Shown: positions 24,260-34,599 of the stretch, one piece after another
Layout of the letters: every line of letters starts with the position of its first letter
How positions within the stretch are numbered: the first letter of the stretch is position 1
Source of the DNA: Coprinellus micaceus
Taxonomy: Eukaryota > Basidiomycota > Agaricomycetes > Agaricales > Psathyrellaceae
NCBI GenBank assembly: GCA_951394405.1
Contig: OX596343.1
Location: forward strand, 2,480,001-2,544,000
Length of the DNA: 64,000 nt
Reading direction: 5' to 3'
Made by a program: the position numbers and the translations under genes
The notes under the pieces: generated by a model
The model's database searches: none
What the model was told of the DNA's origin: nothing
What the model saw: only the letters and a program-made list of their open reading frames with translations

Positions 24260-27064
24260 CTACTTCATGGAAAGCTTTGCTGCACAAGTGTTGAGGCTCT
24301 GGATAACGTCTACGTGGCCCAGCCACTTATCCGTAAGCGCACGAATCATCCAAATCGCCTCCCAATCATCCATCTTCGCCATAATGTCCTCGTACTTCAT
24401 TTGCTTCGTCGAGTCCCACAAAAGTCCTCGCACGACCTCTTCGACCCAGTCTCCCTTGGACATAATCTTGTTCATGTTGAACCGCCAGTACTTCTTGTCG
24501 CCGTTGATGGGGAACAGATCCATGATGACCGCACAGTCATTGTGAGTGCGCTCGCTGTTTGTGGCGATCCCTATGAAGTCCGGAACGGATTTTAGACCAG
24601 TGCCAAGTTTGACCATGGGAGGGGCCCCTGTCCCCAAGCTAACGACACAGCCGACTGTAAAGTCTTTGCCGTATATCCCGGGGAGCTCTGCAATGAGCCT
24701 GAAGCGACCAGACAATTGTCAGCGACAGGGAAGTACGGAGGCAGACGCAACGTACTGCAATGTGGGATTATTCCAACCAAGTCCCCCATCAACGAACTCG
24801 AGGCCACCCTTGGAGAACCTCTCGAAGTAAACTGGGGCCGCCGATGTCGCTCTGCCTGCCTCCCAAATCTTCCACCCCAGGCTCTCCGAGGGTATTGTCA
24901 CCCCCGTCTTGTAGTTGCGTAAATGCACAGCAGTGTTCCCATCTTCTACCACACTCGCCAAGGCCGACATCACAAGGCTGATTTAGAAGAACAATGAATT
25001 AGAACACTGTTTCGCAGGAAGGCCAAAATTGGGCGGCTCACACACGACACTGAGGCTGGTCCTCGAGCAAAAGATCTTCGCCCTTACTTTTGAGCTGGTC
25101 CGCGACGACGACTTTAATGGCGTCCTCGAGGTCCTTCGCGTTGTACATATTCCAACCCGCCCCAAATGCCACCGTCTCACTCCATTTCGGTCCGGGCCCA
25201 AAGACCTTCTTGGAGATCTCGTCGTATTTGGCTTCACATTGCTCGACGGTCATGTGCAGCCGTCCCAGCATCAGAGCGATGAGTCTGCACAATTGAAGGA
25301 TTATCCCAGTCAATAAGGGAGGCGGCCAAAACCGTAAAACCGAACCACGTACCCGCCGGTGCTGGTTCCAACCATCAGGTCGAAATATTCGCAAGGCTTG
25401 ATATTGGGTTTCCCTTCCATTTGGGCCACTTTCTTCATTATGCTTTTGAGAATGCGAAGAGAGGAGACACCCCGAACTCCACCACCATCTACGGGACGCT
25501 GTTATAAGTCTCACAGATTCAGCGAGGAGTAGAAGGCGTACCGCAGGACAGCAGGCGGAGGGGTCGACTCTTCACCTCGGAATAAGCAGGGGGAGGCGAG
25601 AAGACAATGTCGGCGCGAGCTTCGTTGGAAAGCGCAGCGATAGTAACGGAGGTGTAATTGAGCTCGCCGTAGAGCTTTTCCATAGCTTTCTGCGCCTTAG
25701 CTAACCCTTTTTCGGTGTCTGTGACATCGGGGATGATAGTTGGGATCGCTGGGGCGGCTGTGTTCCGAGGAATAATCAGTAAGTCACACTGGGTGTATCT
25801 GAGCTCCTTGACGCACATTCGTTGCTGATACGGACGACGAGTTGGCCGCTCTGGGCATAGTTTTCCCAACCTGGGTACTGTGCGTTCACTCGGACGCCAA
25901 TAGCGTTTCCAGGCTACAGCAATTATCGTTGTCAGCCAAGGCACAGGGGGGACAAACCCGGACATACCTTAAGAGAACCCTTGAGTGCGATTGCTAGATG
26001 CTGGAGGTCGGGAACGTCCTGATCCTCCACATCGTAAAGTTTGCCTTGAAGGCCAGATGAAGGGAAGTCCGCGGAATCATTGTGGTGACTCTGCCAGACT
26101 AAGCTGACTCAGTTCTCGACCCTTGGGGTGGTACCCTTGGGAGTGTCGAGGATGACGAGATCGAACCAGCTGAAGCTGTCACCCTCCGGGATGGGGTCTT
26201 TCTGGCTCTCCTGCAAACGGGAGGTAGTGGAGAGTTGAATGGCCTCGAATCTGTTGATGGCACTTTGGTCGAGGGCCTGTTTACTATCGTTGAGTGACCC
26301 AGTGGTACTGTATGGAAGGGAAGAACTGACCGCAGTGGTAAACCAGATCTTCGAGACCAGGTCGTTGCCGTCAGATTTGACAACGCAGGGCGTGGTGGAC
26401 ACGAAGCTGTATGACCCATCATCAACACCCTCTGAGAGGGTTGGGACGACATCAGAGTCCAAAGTCCATCGGTGGGGGGTGAATAAATCTGAGACGGCAC
26501 GTTGAGCCTGAGTCATGCTGGAGGTAGAACAACAACCCACCTTCGTTGATCACCCGGGCGATAATGTAACCATTCACGGCGTGGTTCTTCCACCCACGGA
26601 ATTGGGCACAGACGCGAACAGCCAGCACGTCACCAACCTATTTCGCTGATTAGCCCACTAACCTAGGCAAAATTAAACAAGATACGTACCTCAAAGTTGG
26701 CGAGTAACTCAGATCGGCGGTCAAAGACGGCGCCAAAGTGCCTGGTGGGACTCGTGTCGTTGGCGAGGCGATTTCTGTGGCTCCTCCAAACGAGCTCCTT
26801 GCCCTCCTTGGACTTCTTGGGTTCATCAGAGTTCTCGTCGGCCAGGATTACCATCTCAAACCAAGTCCAACTTCCCGCACGCTTGTCGTCGGCATTGCCT
26901 TGGTCCCAGGAGTCGGTGCAGAGTTGAAGTTGGGTGACCCGGTAGCAGAAATCACTCTCGACGGGCTTGCTCTTGAACCAGATTTTAGATTCGACCTTCT
27001 CGCTGAGGGCTTCGACAGGTTCGCAGGGAGATTCGGATTGGAGCCAAGCACTGTTGGATGCCAT
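24260..27064 (-). CDS. Patatin-like phospholipase with duplicated N-terminal domain
   Basis: A multi-exon gene from ATG 27064 to a stop at 24260, roughly 760 residues. Early exons are 27064-26690, 26637-26541 and 26488-26331. The patatin domain shows the oxyanion-hole motif DGGGVRGVSSL (split by an intron near 25.5-25.54 kb), the nucleophile motif GTSTGG near 25.37 kb and the partner Asp in VDGG near 24.8 kb, so both catalytic residues of the Ser-Asp dyad are present. Patatins hydrolyse acyl chains from lipids. Upstream are two homologous modules of about 130 residues, each with SKIWF, a WxxFxMVIL/FDLVIL-like strand, LVW/VWxSH and ending VRVxAQxxGWxN. A 36-base GT-AG stretch at 26099-26134 must be spliced, or its in-frame TGA (26109-26111) truncates the protein. 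No signal peptide is seen. Confidence 0.85.
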
Positions 27065-27229
27065 GGTGAGATGTGTGAGGATGAGTTGAGAATGAGTTAA
27101 AAATGAGTTGGGGGCTAGTTATACAAATCCGCGTTCTCGAGTGCTAGAATATGGAACCCGGAGACAGCTGAGAGCCGGTCAACATTCATCATTCCGCTCG
27201 AGATACTAAGACACTCACTCCCGCAGCGA

Positions 27230-28703
27230 TTACCTACGAACAATCGAGAAATGACCACGGGACGGTAAGATTCCCCCTATCGAAGGGGTAATGAAATACC
27301 AGCTGTCGAAGGTCACTAGAAACGAGTACCAGGCGATCTTCTTGAGGTATCCGCCGCTGACATTTGCGGCCTTCGCGGTCCAGTTGCAGTCGCAACCGGG
27401 CCCTACATTGGGAGGACCGGAGAACAGCTTGAGGTGGTGAGCAGGTGTCCTTCTCATCGGGTTGCCGCTAGCTGGGTACAGAAAGCAACCTCGGACACTT
27501 CCAGACCTGGATAGAGGTCCCAGTGGACTTTGGACCCCAAAACGGTCAGGACATGAGTGGGAACGGCGCGCCCACGGGGTCACTGAATCGACGGCGCGAA
27601 TGCTTGGAGGCACCTCCTGGCNNNNNNNNNNNNNNNNNNNNNNNNNNNNNNNNNNNNNNNNNNNNNNNNNNNNNNNNNNNNNNNNNNNNNNNNNNNNNNN
27701 NNNNNNNNNNNNNNNNNNNNNNNNNNNNNNNNNNNNNNNNNNNNNNNNNNNNNNNNNNNNNNNNNNNNNNNNNNNNNNNNNNNNNNNNNNNNNNNNNNNN
27801 NNNNNNNNNNNNNNNNNNNNNATCTTAGTCGCCCCGTGGATTGCCTGAACGTCAAGTCGGTTCAATGGTGGGCCATCCAGGGAGGCGGAGCGGGACCGAG
27901 GCGACTTACGATGGCTTGGAAAAGAAGGAAGGCAAGGACCTTCTTGTTTCTCCCTGAGAAGGCCACACTCTGATGAACAGGACCCCTAGGCTGCGTTCGG
28001 TTTGCTATCCAATGACAGACAGGACGATACTTACATTCGGAGGTGACGATGAGAAATCCGGACGAAACTACCGGATTCACAAGGTGAGCTCCCTCGTTCT
28101 GAGTCCCTCCTCAGAAACTTACTGGTCATGGCAATGAACGTAGCTGTGCACCGCTGAGTGGTCACACCAGTTGGGTATCCATCTGTATTGGTGAAATATT
28201 ACTTGGATCCTGTGGTGTTAAGGGTGCATGCACTGCTCACAATTTATGAGGAGGATCATATGCCCCATGACATAGTACCTCAGAAAGAGGAAGAGGGCCT
28301 TGAGGGGACTGAGAGGCTGGGGCCACATCAGGCGAACCTGCAGAACATGTAGCCAGTGAATATTCCTCAGACATGATCGGGATCGCTCTACTAGGAACGC
28401 ACTTCATCTGGAAAGGTGTGGAGGAAATCGCAAAGCTGATGAAGGAGTGCTCATTAGGAAGCGGAGGGTATGACGTTGAAGAAGTACCTACGAGGACTGT
28501 GATGCCGCTAATTCCCTACACTCACAGAACCAGACAGGGTTAGTGAGGATACCTCCGGGTCGTTTGAGAATGGAACTCTTACCAGGTACTACAGAGGATG
28601 TTAGACTCAGCTATGTCGATATGTGACGGACCTAGGAACTCACGTTCAGGCGCTGCGCCCACTCATATCCATCCAGAATCGTAGCCCATGCAGCTTCGTC
28701 CAT
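27230..28703 (-). pseudogene. DUF6533 membrane protein (copy 2), frameshifted and gapped
   Basis: Exons match the intact copy at 50.3-52.0 kb one for one: 28703-28644 (MDEAAWATILDGYEWAQRLN), 28515-28492 (24 bases), 28435-28403 (LCDFLHTFPDE), 28337-28241 (VRLMWPQPLSPLKALFLFL), 28182-28123 and 28067-28035 (ending SE). Exon lengths of 24, 33, 97, 60 and 33 bases equal those of the intact copy. The next exon reads WVLFIRVW then needs a one-base shift near 27962 to continue AFSGRNKKVLAFLLFQAI. A run of 200 N (27622-27821) removes the following part. Beyond it, possible C-terminal coding sequence runs to about 27230 but I cannot align it. The shift may be a true mutation or a sequence error near the gap. 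Confidence 0.7.
27622..27821. other. Assembly gap, 200 N
   Basis: Exactly 200 unknown bases, a conventional scaffold-gap size; the true length is unknown. It falls inside the DUF6533 copy 2. Confidence 0.99.
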
Positions 28704-29429
28704 CCTGGGGCAACCCTGTCGTTCGACAGTTTGTGAGGAGAACGGGTGGGGCTTGGACGGCTGGGCTCAAGTGACGATGAGAGGCATACTTATGTAGCTG
28801 CGGCACTACAGCAGCACTGGTGAATAGAAGGACAAGAAGCTACTTAATATCATGGAATCCCACTGATGCAACTGTGTTGAACATTGTGATCACTGTCATC
28901 GCCTCGATAGCCACACTAACTGCGTCAAGGAAGCGGGAGTCCGAATTCGAAAGAGCTAGATAACACAAGGCTCGATCAAGGAATTGGAAGCGAGGTATGA
29001 CAGCTCTGAGAGTAAGAATCGTGGCACTATGGGAACATCAAGCGCTACGAGCAATGCCTCTGGCACGTGTGTCGGGCGCTTAACTCTGCTGAGACTGATT
29101 GGAGTGCCTAGAACCTCCCAGCTATATCCAGACAGGTGGGCTGTATCCAAGCACGCGTCACAGTGGTACTTGCATCTTTAAGATCAAGGTGAAAGGGGAA
29201 GCGTTGGTAGTGGTGGATCAAGGCATCGGCCAAAAACGGGCAGGCTACCGTACTCCCAGAAGTCCTAAAAACCCACTGAAAGGTGTGAGAAAGCACAGGA
29301 TCGTTGGTAGGGCAGACGTGCTGGCGACTAGTTGGCTATACATTCACACGGGGCGCTATGAATACATCCATTGCTTGGTATACACGCCTTCGTTCCGAAA
29401 TCATTCTTCAGATATCCTTCGAAACATCC
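28704..29429. other. Intergenic
   Basis: No supported gene. It contains one GGGCGCTTAA word at 29074-29083. Confidence 0.4.
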
Positions 29430-30653
29430 TCAACCTGATCCCTTCTCCCCACAATGCTCTTCGGAATCAACAGCAGCCACGGGGTGGCAATCGTTCACCG
29501 CCTTCACGCGAGGAATCTCAACGACCCTATTCTTTGAGCCTTGCTTCGCGCGAGCCATAGCCGTCCCTCTGAAGAGGATCCTCACTCCGCTAAGGATGCA
29601 GATAACGAGGGTAACCCAGAGACTGATCGCGACAGGGTGCGCTTCGTAGGCTTTCATAATCGAGTTGGGTTTGCACTGTGGGCAGTTGATACCTCCTATC
29701 ATGCAAAAAAGCTTCGTCAGCCACACGACCCCTTCTTAGTCGTGACTCCAGCCCAAGCGTAAGTGAGGGTAGATAGTGTACTCACCCGAAGCGATAGGGA
29801 CATATGCCTCCCCGGTATAGAACGCAAACGTCACCGCCGCCTCGTTCGGGCTGAGGTACCCCGCCCGCCTAGCAGCCCCAAATCCTCGATCGTCCGCGAT
29901 TTGCAGGGTGCACACGCCCTCGGGGACGGGGATATTAGGATGTTGGGCCACATACTGCACAACATCCCAAGTCACAGCACTCTGCGTGGCCGGGATCTTG
30001 CCGTCTTGGTCTGGGAGTAGGAACGTATTGGATGGATCTTTCGATGCGCCAAAATCTCGTTAGAAGGTCAGGAAAGATGAAAGGGAGAAAACCAGCTCAC
30101 CATCGCCGCTGTTGTTGTTATCACCATCGTTATTCGACCCACCCGTCCCGTTCCCACTCGTAGCCGTAGGCTTCGCATCCGCCGCCCCAACAGGGTACGT
30201 ATATCCATTCGCACACCCCGCCCTTAGCGTCAAACTCGTCGGCTGCACGCTCTCATACACATTCGTCATATTCCACCCAAACACCACCCAGTTCGCACTA
30301 GCGTTCGCAGGGTTGCCCGTTGGAGCCAACTTGAACAGTGGGGTACTGCCCCCCAGGGCAGAGGCGGGCTGGGTGATGATGATCTCCCCCGCCGCCGCGG
30401 TGATGGGGATGGTGAAGTGCGCCTGGGTAGGCCCGGCGTTGGTGCCGGTGCCAAGGGTGGTGGAGTTGGAGTTGGTAGGATTCTGCGCTGAGTTGGAGGT
30501 CTGGGGAACTGGGCCGGCGGCTTGTCCTGCCTGCTGTTGGTTTTGGGGAGGATTAGGAGCGCCAGGGGCGATGGGGGGAGGCCCGTTCTGAGCAACCTGT
30601 GGTGCGGCAGTTAAGGCGGGAGGCGCAGCGTTCGCGGGTTGTTGGTCCGCCAT
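29430..30653 (-). CDS. DUF7137-type fungal protein with a C-terminal membrane helix
   Basis: Exons 30653-30101, 30055-29786 and 29695-29430 join in frame. Residues 1-80 are a low-complexity Pro/Ala/Gln/Asn region. A central domain carries WVVFGWNMTNVY, LTLRAGCANGYTYPVG, then after a Gly/Asn-rich linker AVTWDVVQYVAQHPNIPVPE and CTLQIADDRG...AGYL, which fits the uncharacterised fungal DUF7137 family as I remember it. The third exon gives INCPQC, then a hydrophobic helix (ISLWVTLVICILSGVRILF) and a basic tail, so the protein is probably membrane anchored. I chose ATG 30653 because no better start lies upstream; no signal peptide is obvious, and a short upstream exon cannot be excluded. Function unknown. 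It lies directly downstream of eIF3g on the same strand. Confidence 0.65.
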
Positions 30654-31078
30654 TGAGCCGGGGGAGGTGAGGAAAGGGAAAGGGGCAGTGGTTCGTCAGT
30701 TGTAAACGTGCTCGAAGGTGGCGACTAATGGGCAGGCTGCTTGCTAGCCACATCGGCTCGTCACAAACGAGCCTGTCAGGCAGGCCCGATAGAGGCAGCT
30801 TGGTGGTTCGTCAACTCCAATTCGCCAAATTCGGTGGGGTTCCGCACCTCGTTCAATAGTGCTTCTTGAGACCAACAGTAAAATGAAGCCCACCCCAAGG
30901 AGGTGCGAAATGTCGTGAGGTATGTAAGTGAGGGGGAAAGTGGGGGTTACCTGTGCACCTCGAGCAGCTGCCGGAACCCAGCTCAATAATGCCCATTTGC
31001 TGATGGAGGTGTTGGCAAAAGATACAGCATTCACTTCGCCTTTTACAATACAACAAACGGGAAGAAAACGAAGTAAAA

Positions 31079-32316
31079 TCACACCCTTGGCTCTACAAGC
31101 TGCGTTAGTGTCCCCAGCCACTGTATCGGACGGTAGCGACTTACGACTCCACTGTACACTCAAAATCAGGTTATCGTAACCCCTCCCGTTAACCTTCTGC
31201 ATCGCCCTCTCCGCATTCGCCTTATCTTCGAAGCTGACGAACGCGAAGCCCTTGCCTGCACCCGTCTCGCGATCCCTACCCACATATACCCTCGCGACTC
31301 TGCCAAAGACACCAAACAGCTCGCGGAGGTCGTTCTCGCCGGTATCCTCGCTGATGTTCGTGACACGCAGAGTGGGCAGATCGTCTGCCCCCCCACGTCC
31401 CCCAGCACCACGCATCGACTCGCCAGGCCCGCGGGCTCCGGCACGCATTGACGGGGGAACGTACTTGCTACCAGCAGAGGCGCCGGCGGGACCGGCGTTT
31501 GCTGGTGCAGGTTCTTGGCCGAGGTCGTCGCCTTCTGCGAGGGCTAGATGAAGGGATTAGTGAGACGGATCTGGGCGTTGGATGTATGGTGCGTACTTCC
31601 AGCATCGAGACCCGCGAGGACATTCTTGTGGGGACATTTTGCGGTGAAATGGTCACCCTTGCAAAGACGACATGAGACCTTTCCACTGCCAACAGCCTTG
31701 ACGGGCTGGCTCTTGTCCTTGAGGGCAGCCTCGTCCTGCTCCCCTTGCTGCATGGCATGTGTATCAGCGGAACGACCTCGAAGACACCTTCAGCACGACG
31801 ACACACCTTGTTACCCGCAGAGATCTTCAGCCCAATGTTCTCTCCAACCGTCGTTGTTGCGCGATCCGGTCCAGGGCTGTTGCCCTTCTCCTGCCCAAAC
31901 TTCGCCCACTTCTGCCTCTCAGCGACAGCATGGTCGACGACGGACTTTTGAAGCGTCCTTTTGATTTTCTGTGTAATCTAGTCCAGGTACTCAATCAGGA
32001 TCTAATCTCTCTTGGATTGTATGGATCGAGGCATACCTTGACCTTCTTGCCCTCATCGTTCAGCTCGTACTTGACGATCGTCCTGACACCATTCTCGTCG
32101 ACGGTCTCTTCGGGTTGGTGTTGGTGCTGAGAGGGTCCTGGAATCGCACGCCGTGAAGGGTAAAATTTCTATGTACCATCCAGGAACCTGAGTGGGACTC
32201 ACCGTCGAGCTCGTCCAAATCGTCGGCCCAACTGGTCTTTTGTGCTCTGGAAGACGTACAATCGGGTCAGTCTCTGTCGTAGGGTGCCGAGGACGCTCTA
32301 CGCACGCTGCTGACAT
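31079..32316 (-). CDS. TIF35: Translation initiation factor eIF3 subunit g
   Basis: eIF3g is the RNA-binding subunit of the eIF3 complex that helps scanning in translation initiation. The first exon (ATG 32316) is only MSAA; after an intron the protein continues QKTSWADDLDELD. It then has QHQPEETVDENGVRTIVKYE, the eIF3g N-terminal region, and a CCHC-type zinc knuckle CRLCKGDHFTAKC near 31.65 kb. The C-terminal RRM (LRVTNISEDTGENDLRELFG to LILSVQW, about 31370-31150) carries RNP-1-like KGFAFVSF. A 52-base intron (31093-31144) separates the RRM from a tiny last exon coding QPRV and the stop at 31079. The GGGCGCTTA word at 32441 lies 125 bases upstream of the start. Confidence 0.92.
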
Positions 32317-32994
32317 CGTGATAGTAGTCTCGTCGTCGTCGTTGATGGCGATGAGCAAGCCTCGAAATCGCTGAATGGAGGACGCTGACTAAGCATCAGG
32401 GACGTCAGTTCGATCCCGCGTCGGGCCAGCTGATTTTCTTGGGCGCTTATTTCATTGGCTGCTCGGCTGCGAGGCGCACTGGCGGTGAGAGTTATTTCGT
32501 CACCATGATGGAACTCGCGCCTACCAGGTATCTTTGGAGTTTTCAACCTCCCCGTATTTAAAGAGCTTTGAACCTCAAGTTGTGTCCAGGAAAGATCTGA
32601 GCGCCAAGCTCACGGTGCCTCAAATGGCGGGCGGGTTCGACGTAGCAAATCATATATAGGCGCCAACGAGTGGCCAGGCCCGCTACTGTCTCATGCGCAG
32701 TCACCTGCAGTCGCCACCAGAATCTATTGGTCCAGTCATATCCATTACACTATCCCAAACATCGCATTGCCCTCGTTGGGATATCTTTTTCCGCATCATA
32801 TGTCGTGCTCGGGATGGTGTTAGTCAAGCATCTGCACGGTTGGCTGATGGGCTGCTCGTGCTCGTAAGCCTAATCCGCTGGCACGAATGTTATCTACTCA
32901 CAAAGACCTGATACTCTTCCCAACGGTCCAAAGCCGCACATTCCTCCACGTCCTGTCTCGTCCCCCAAGTATCCGTGGGAAGCTCCTTCCCTCT
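32317..32994. other. Upstream region of eIF3g
   Basis: No gene seen. Contains the GGGCGCTTAT word at 32441-32450, read as ATAAGCGCCC in the direction of eIF3g, and is bounded on the right by the target duplication of the foldback element. Confidence 0.4.
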
Positions 32995-33000
32995 GAAATC

Positions 33001-34123
33001 TATGGCGGGCCGTTTGGGGAAAAAGTCAACGCGCAACTAATATTCATTTTGCGCTACTTTTTACCCTATTTCGTACCAAATCGCGCAATTCTAGAGGTCC
33101 TTCGGATTTGCGCAACTTTGTGGTATCCGCGCAAAAATTGGAGACGAGGAGCGCAACTTTTGAGACCACAGCGCAACTTTCTGATTCCGCGCGCAACTCT
33201 TTTGCCGGGGAGCGCAACTATTCCGGATGGGCGCAACACTTCATAAGGGGCGACTATGGAACAAGATCTAATGCTGTATAAGCTTTGGAGGCCATGTAGG
33301 TCCTTTGGTATGGCCCTGTCACTCAGGAGGCCGACGAGGAGTAGGTACAACCATCTAATCTAATCACGGATCTTGTATGATCTATCCTGTCTTTGGACCC
33401 TGCTGCCCTTGCTTGGGCATGTCCCTCCCCACAGGTATGATTTGCAAAAGTGTAACAGCCTCAAATAAAATTATGAACACCAGGAGTCAGTGACATCCCA
33501 GCTATAGCCCTCATCCAGACGACTACCTTGTCTGGGATGTTCACCAAGCAGGTGCTATGAGGTGCCGGCCGTATGTCTGCACACATTTCATCTGGTGCTA
33601 GGGTATGGATAGGACAGGCTGTGGGGCCTCAATAATGTATGCCAATGTAGACTTCATTATTCCAGTTCCATTTTGTCCTGCAGTATCCCATAACATAACC
33701 ACTCCAGCTTAGCGCCGAACGACAGGGTGTTCGCAAGTGTAAGTCAGATAAGATCTGAGATTAGATTAGATGGTTGTACCTACTCCTCGTCGGCCTCCTG
33801 AGTGACAGGGCCATACCAAAGGACCTACATGGCCTCCAAAGCTTATACAGCATTAAATCTTGTTCCATAGTCGCCCCTTATGAAGTGTTGCGCCCATCCG
33901 GAATAGTTGCGCTCCCCGGCAAAAGAGTTGCGCGCGGAATCAGAAAGTTGCGCTGTGGTCTCAAAAGTTGCGCTCCTCGTCTCCAATTTTTGCGCGGATA
34001 CCACAAAGTTGCGCAAATCCGAAGGACCTCTAGAATTGCGCGATTTGGTACGAAATAGGGTAAAAAGTAGCGCAAAATGAATATTAGTTGCGCGATGACT
34101 TTTTCCCCAAACGGCCCGCCATA
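33001..34123. mobile_element. Non-autonomous foldback element with long inverted repeats
   Basis: The element begins TATGGCGGGCCGTTTGGGG and ends with its exact reverse complement. The two arms, about 33001-33376 and 33748-34123, are almost identical inverted copies. A 6-bp direct repeat GAAATC flanks both ends (32995-33000 and 34124-34129), the expected target-site duplication. Each arm contains a cluster of about eight GCGCAACT-like words. The 370-base centre has no useful open frame, so transposition would need proteins from elsewhere. The 94-codon open frames in the arms are mirror images of each other and are not genes. It sits between eIF3g and the F-box gene. Confidence 0.9.
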
Positions 34124-34599
34124 GAAATCTGGGTACGATCGCTCCATGATCTGCACACGAAAAACATGAAATTTTTAGTGACGCTTTGGATCGCCTTCCA
34201 AGACCCTCTACTTTTCAAGTAGCGGGAATATACTATAATTCTAGCGCATTATCAGCGGCTCCCATCCAACTTGTCCCATGATAGCGACTAACACACAGTT
34301 CCAGGGTCCCCGTCGATCGCACCGTGGCAGACGCCGAAGGCGGTGCTGCTCTTCTGCGTCGGAGTTTAAGCTTCCTAGCTTCGTCTTCAACCACCATCGT
34401 CTCTACTCTGGTAGGTACTTTCAGACTCTATTCACTCGCCAATAGAGTTGAAGAGAACGCTCAGCTTCACTATCACATCATTTGCAGGCCACGTCCTCGA
34501 GCTTGCACCGTTCTCTCCCGGTATACATGGGCGCTTGTCAAACTGTGCACAACTAACCTCTACACAGACGGGGTCCTGGTCACTCCCATACACAACGAG

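Noticed and set aside
30112..30591. 159-codon plus-strand frame opposite the DUF7137 gene
   Set aside because: Shadow of the Pro/Ala-rich N-terminus; the minus strand has the domain match and intron structure.
33066..34058. Two 94-codon open frames with almost identical protein sequence on opposite strands
   Set aside because: They are the mirror-image arms of the foldback element and overlap its GCGCAACT words; no codon bias or domain supports a protein.
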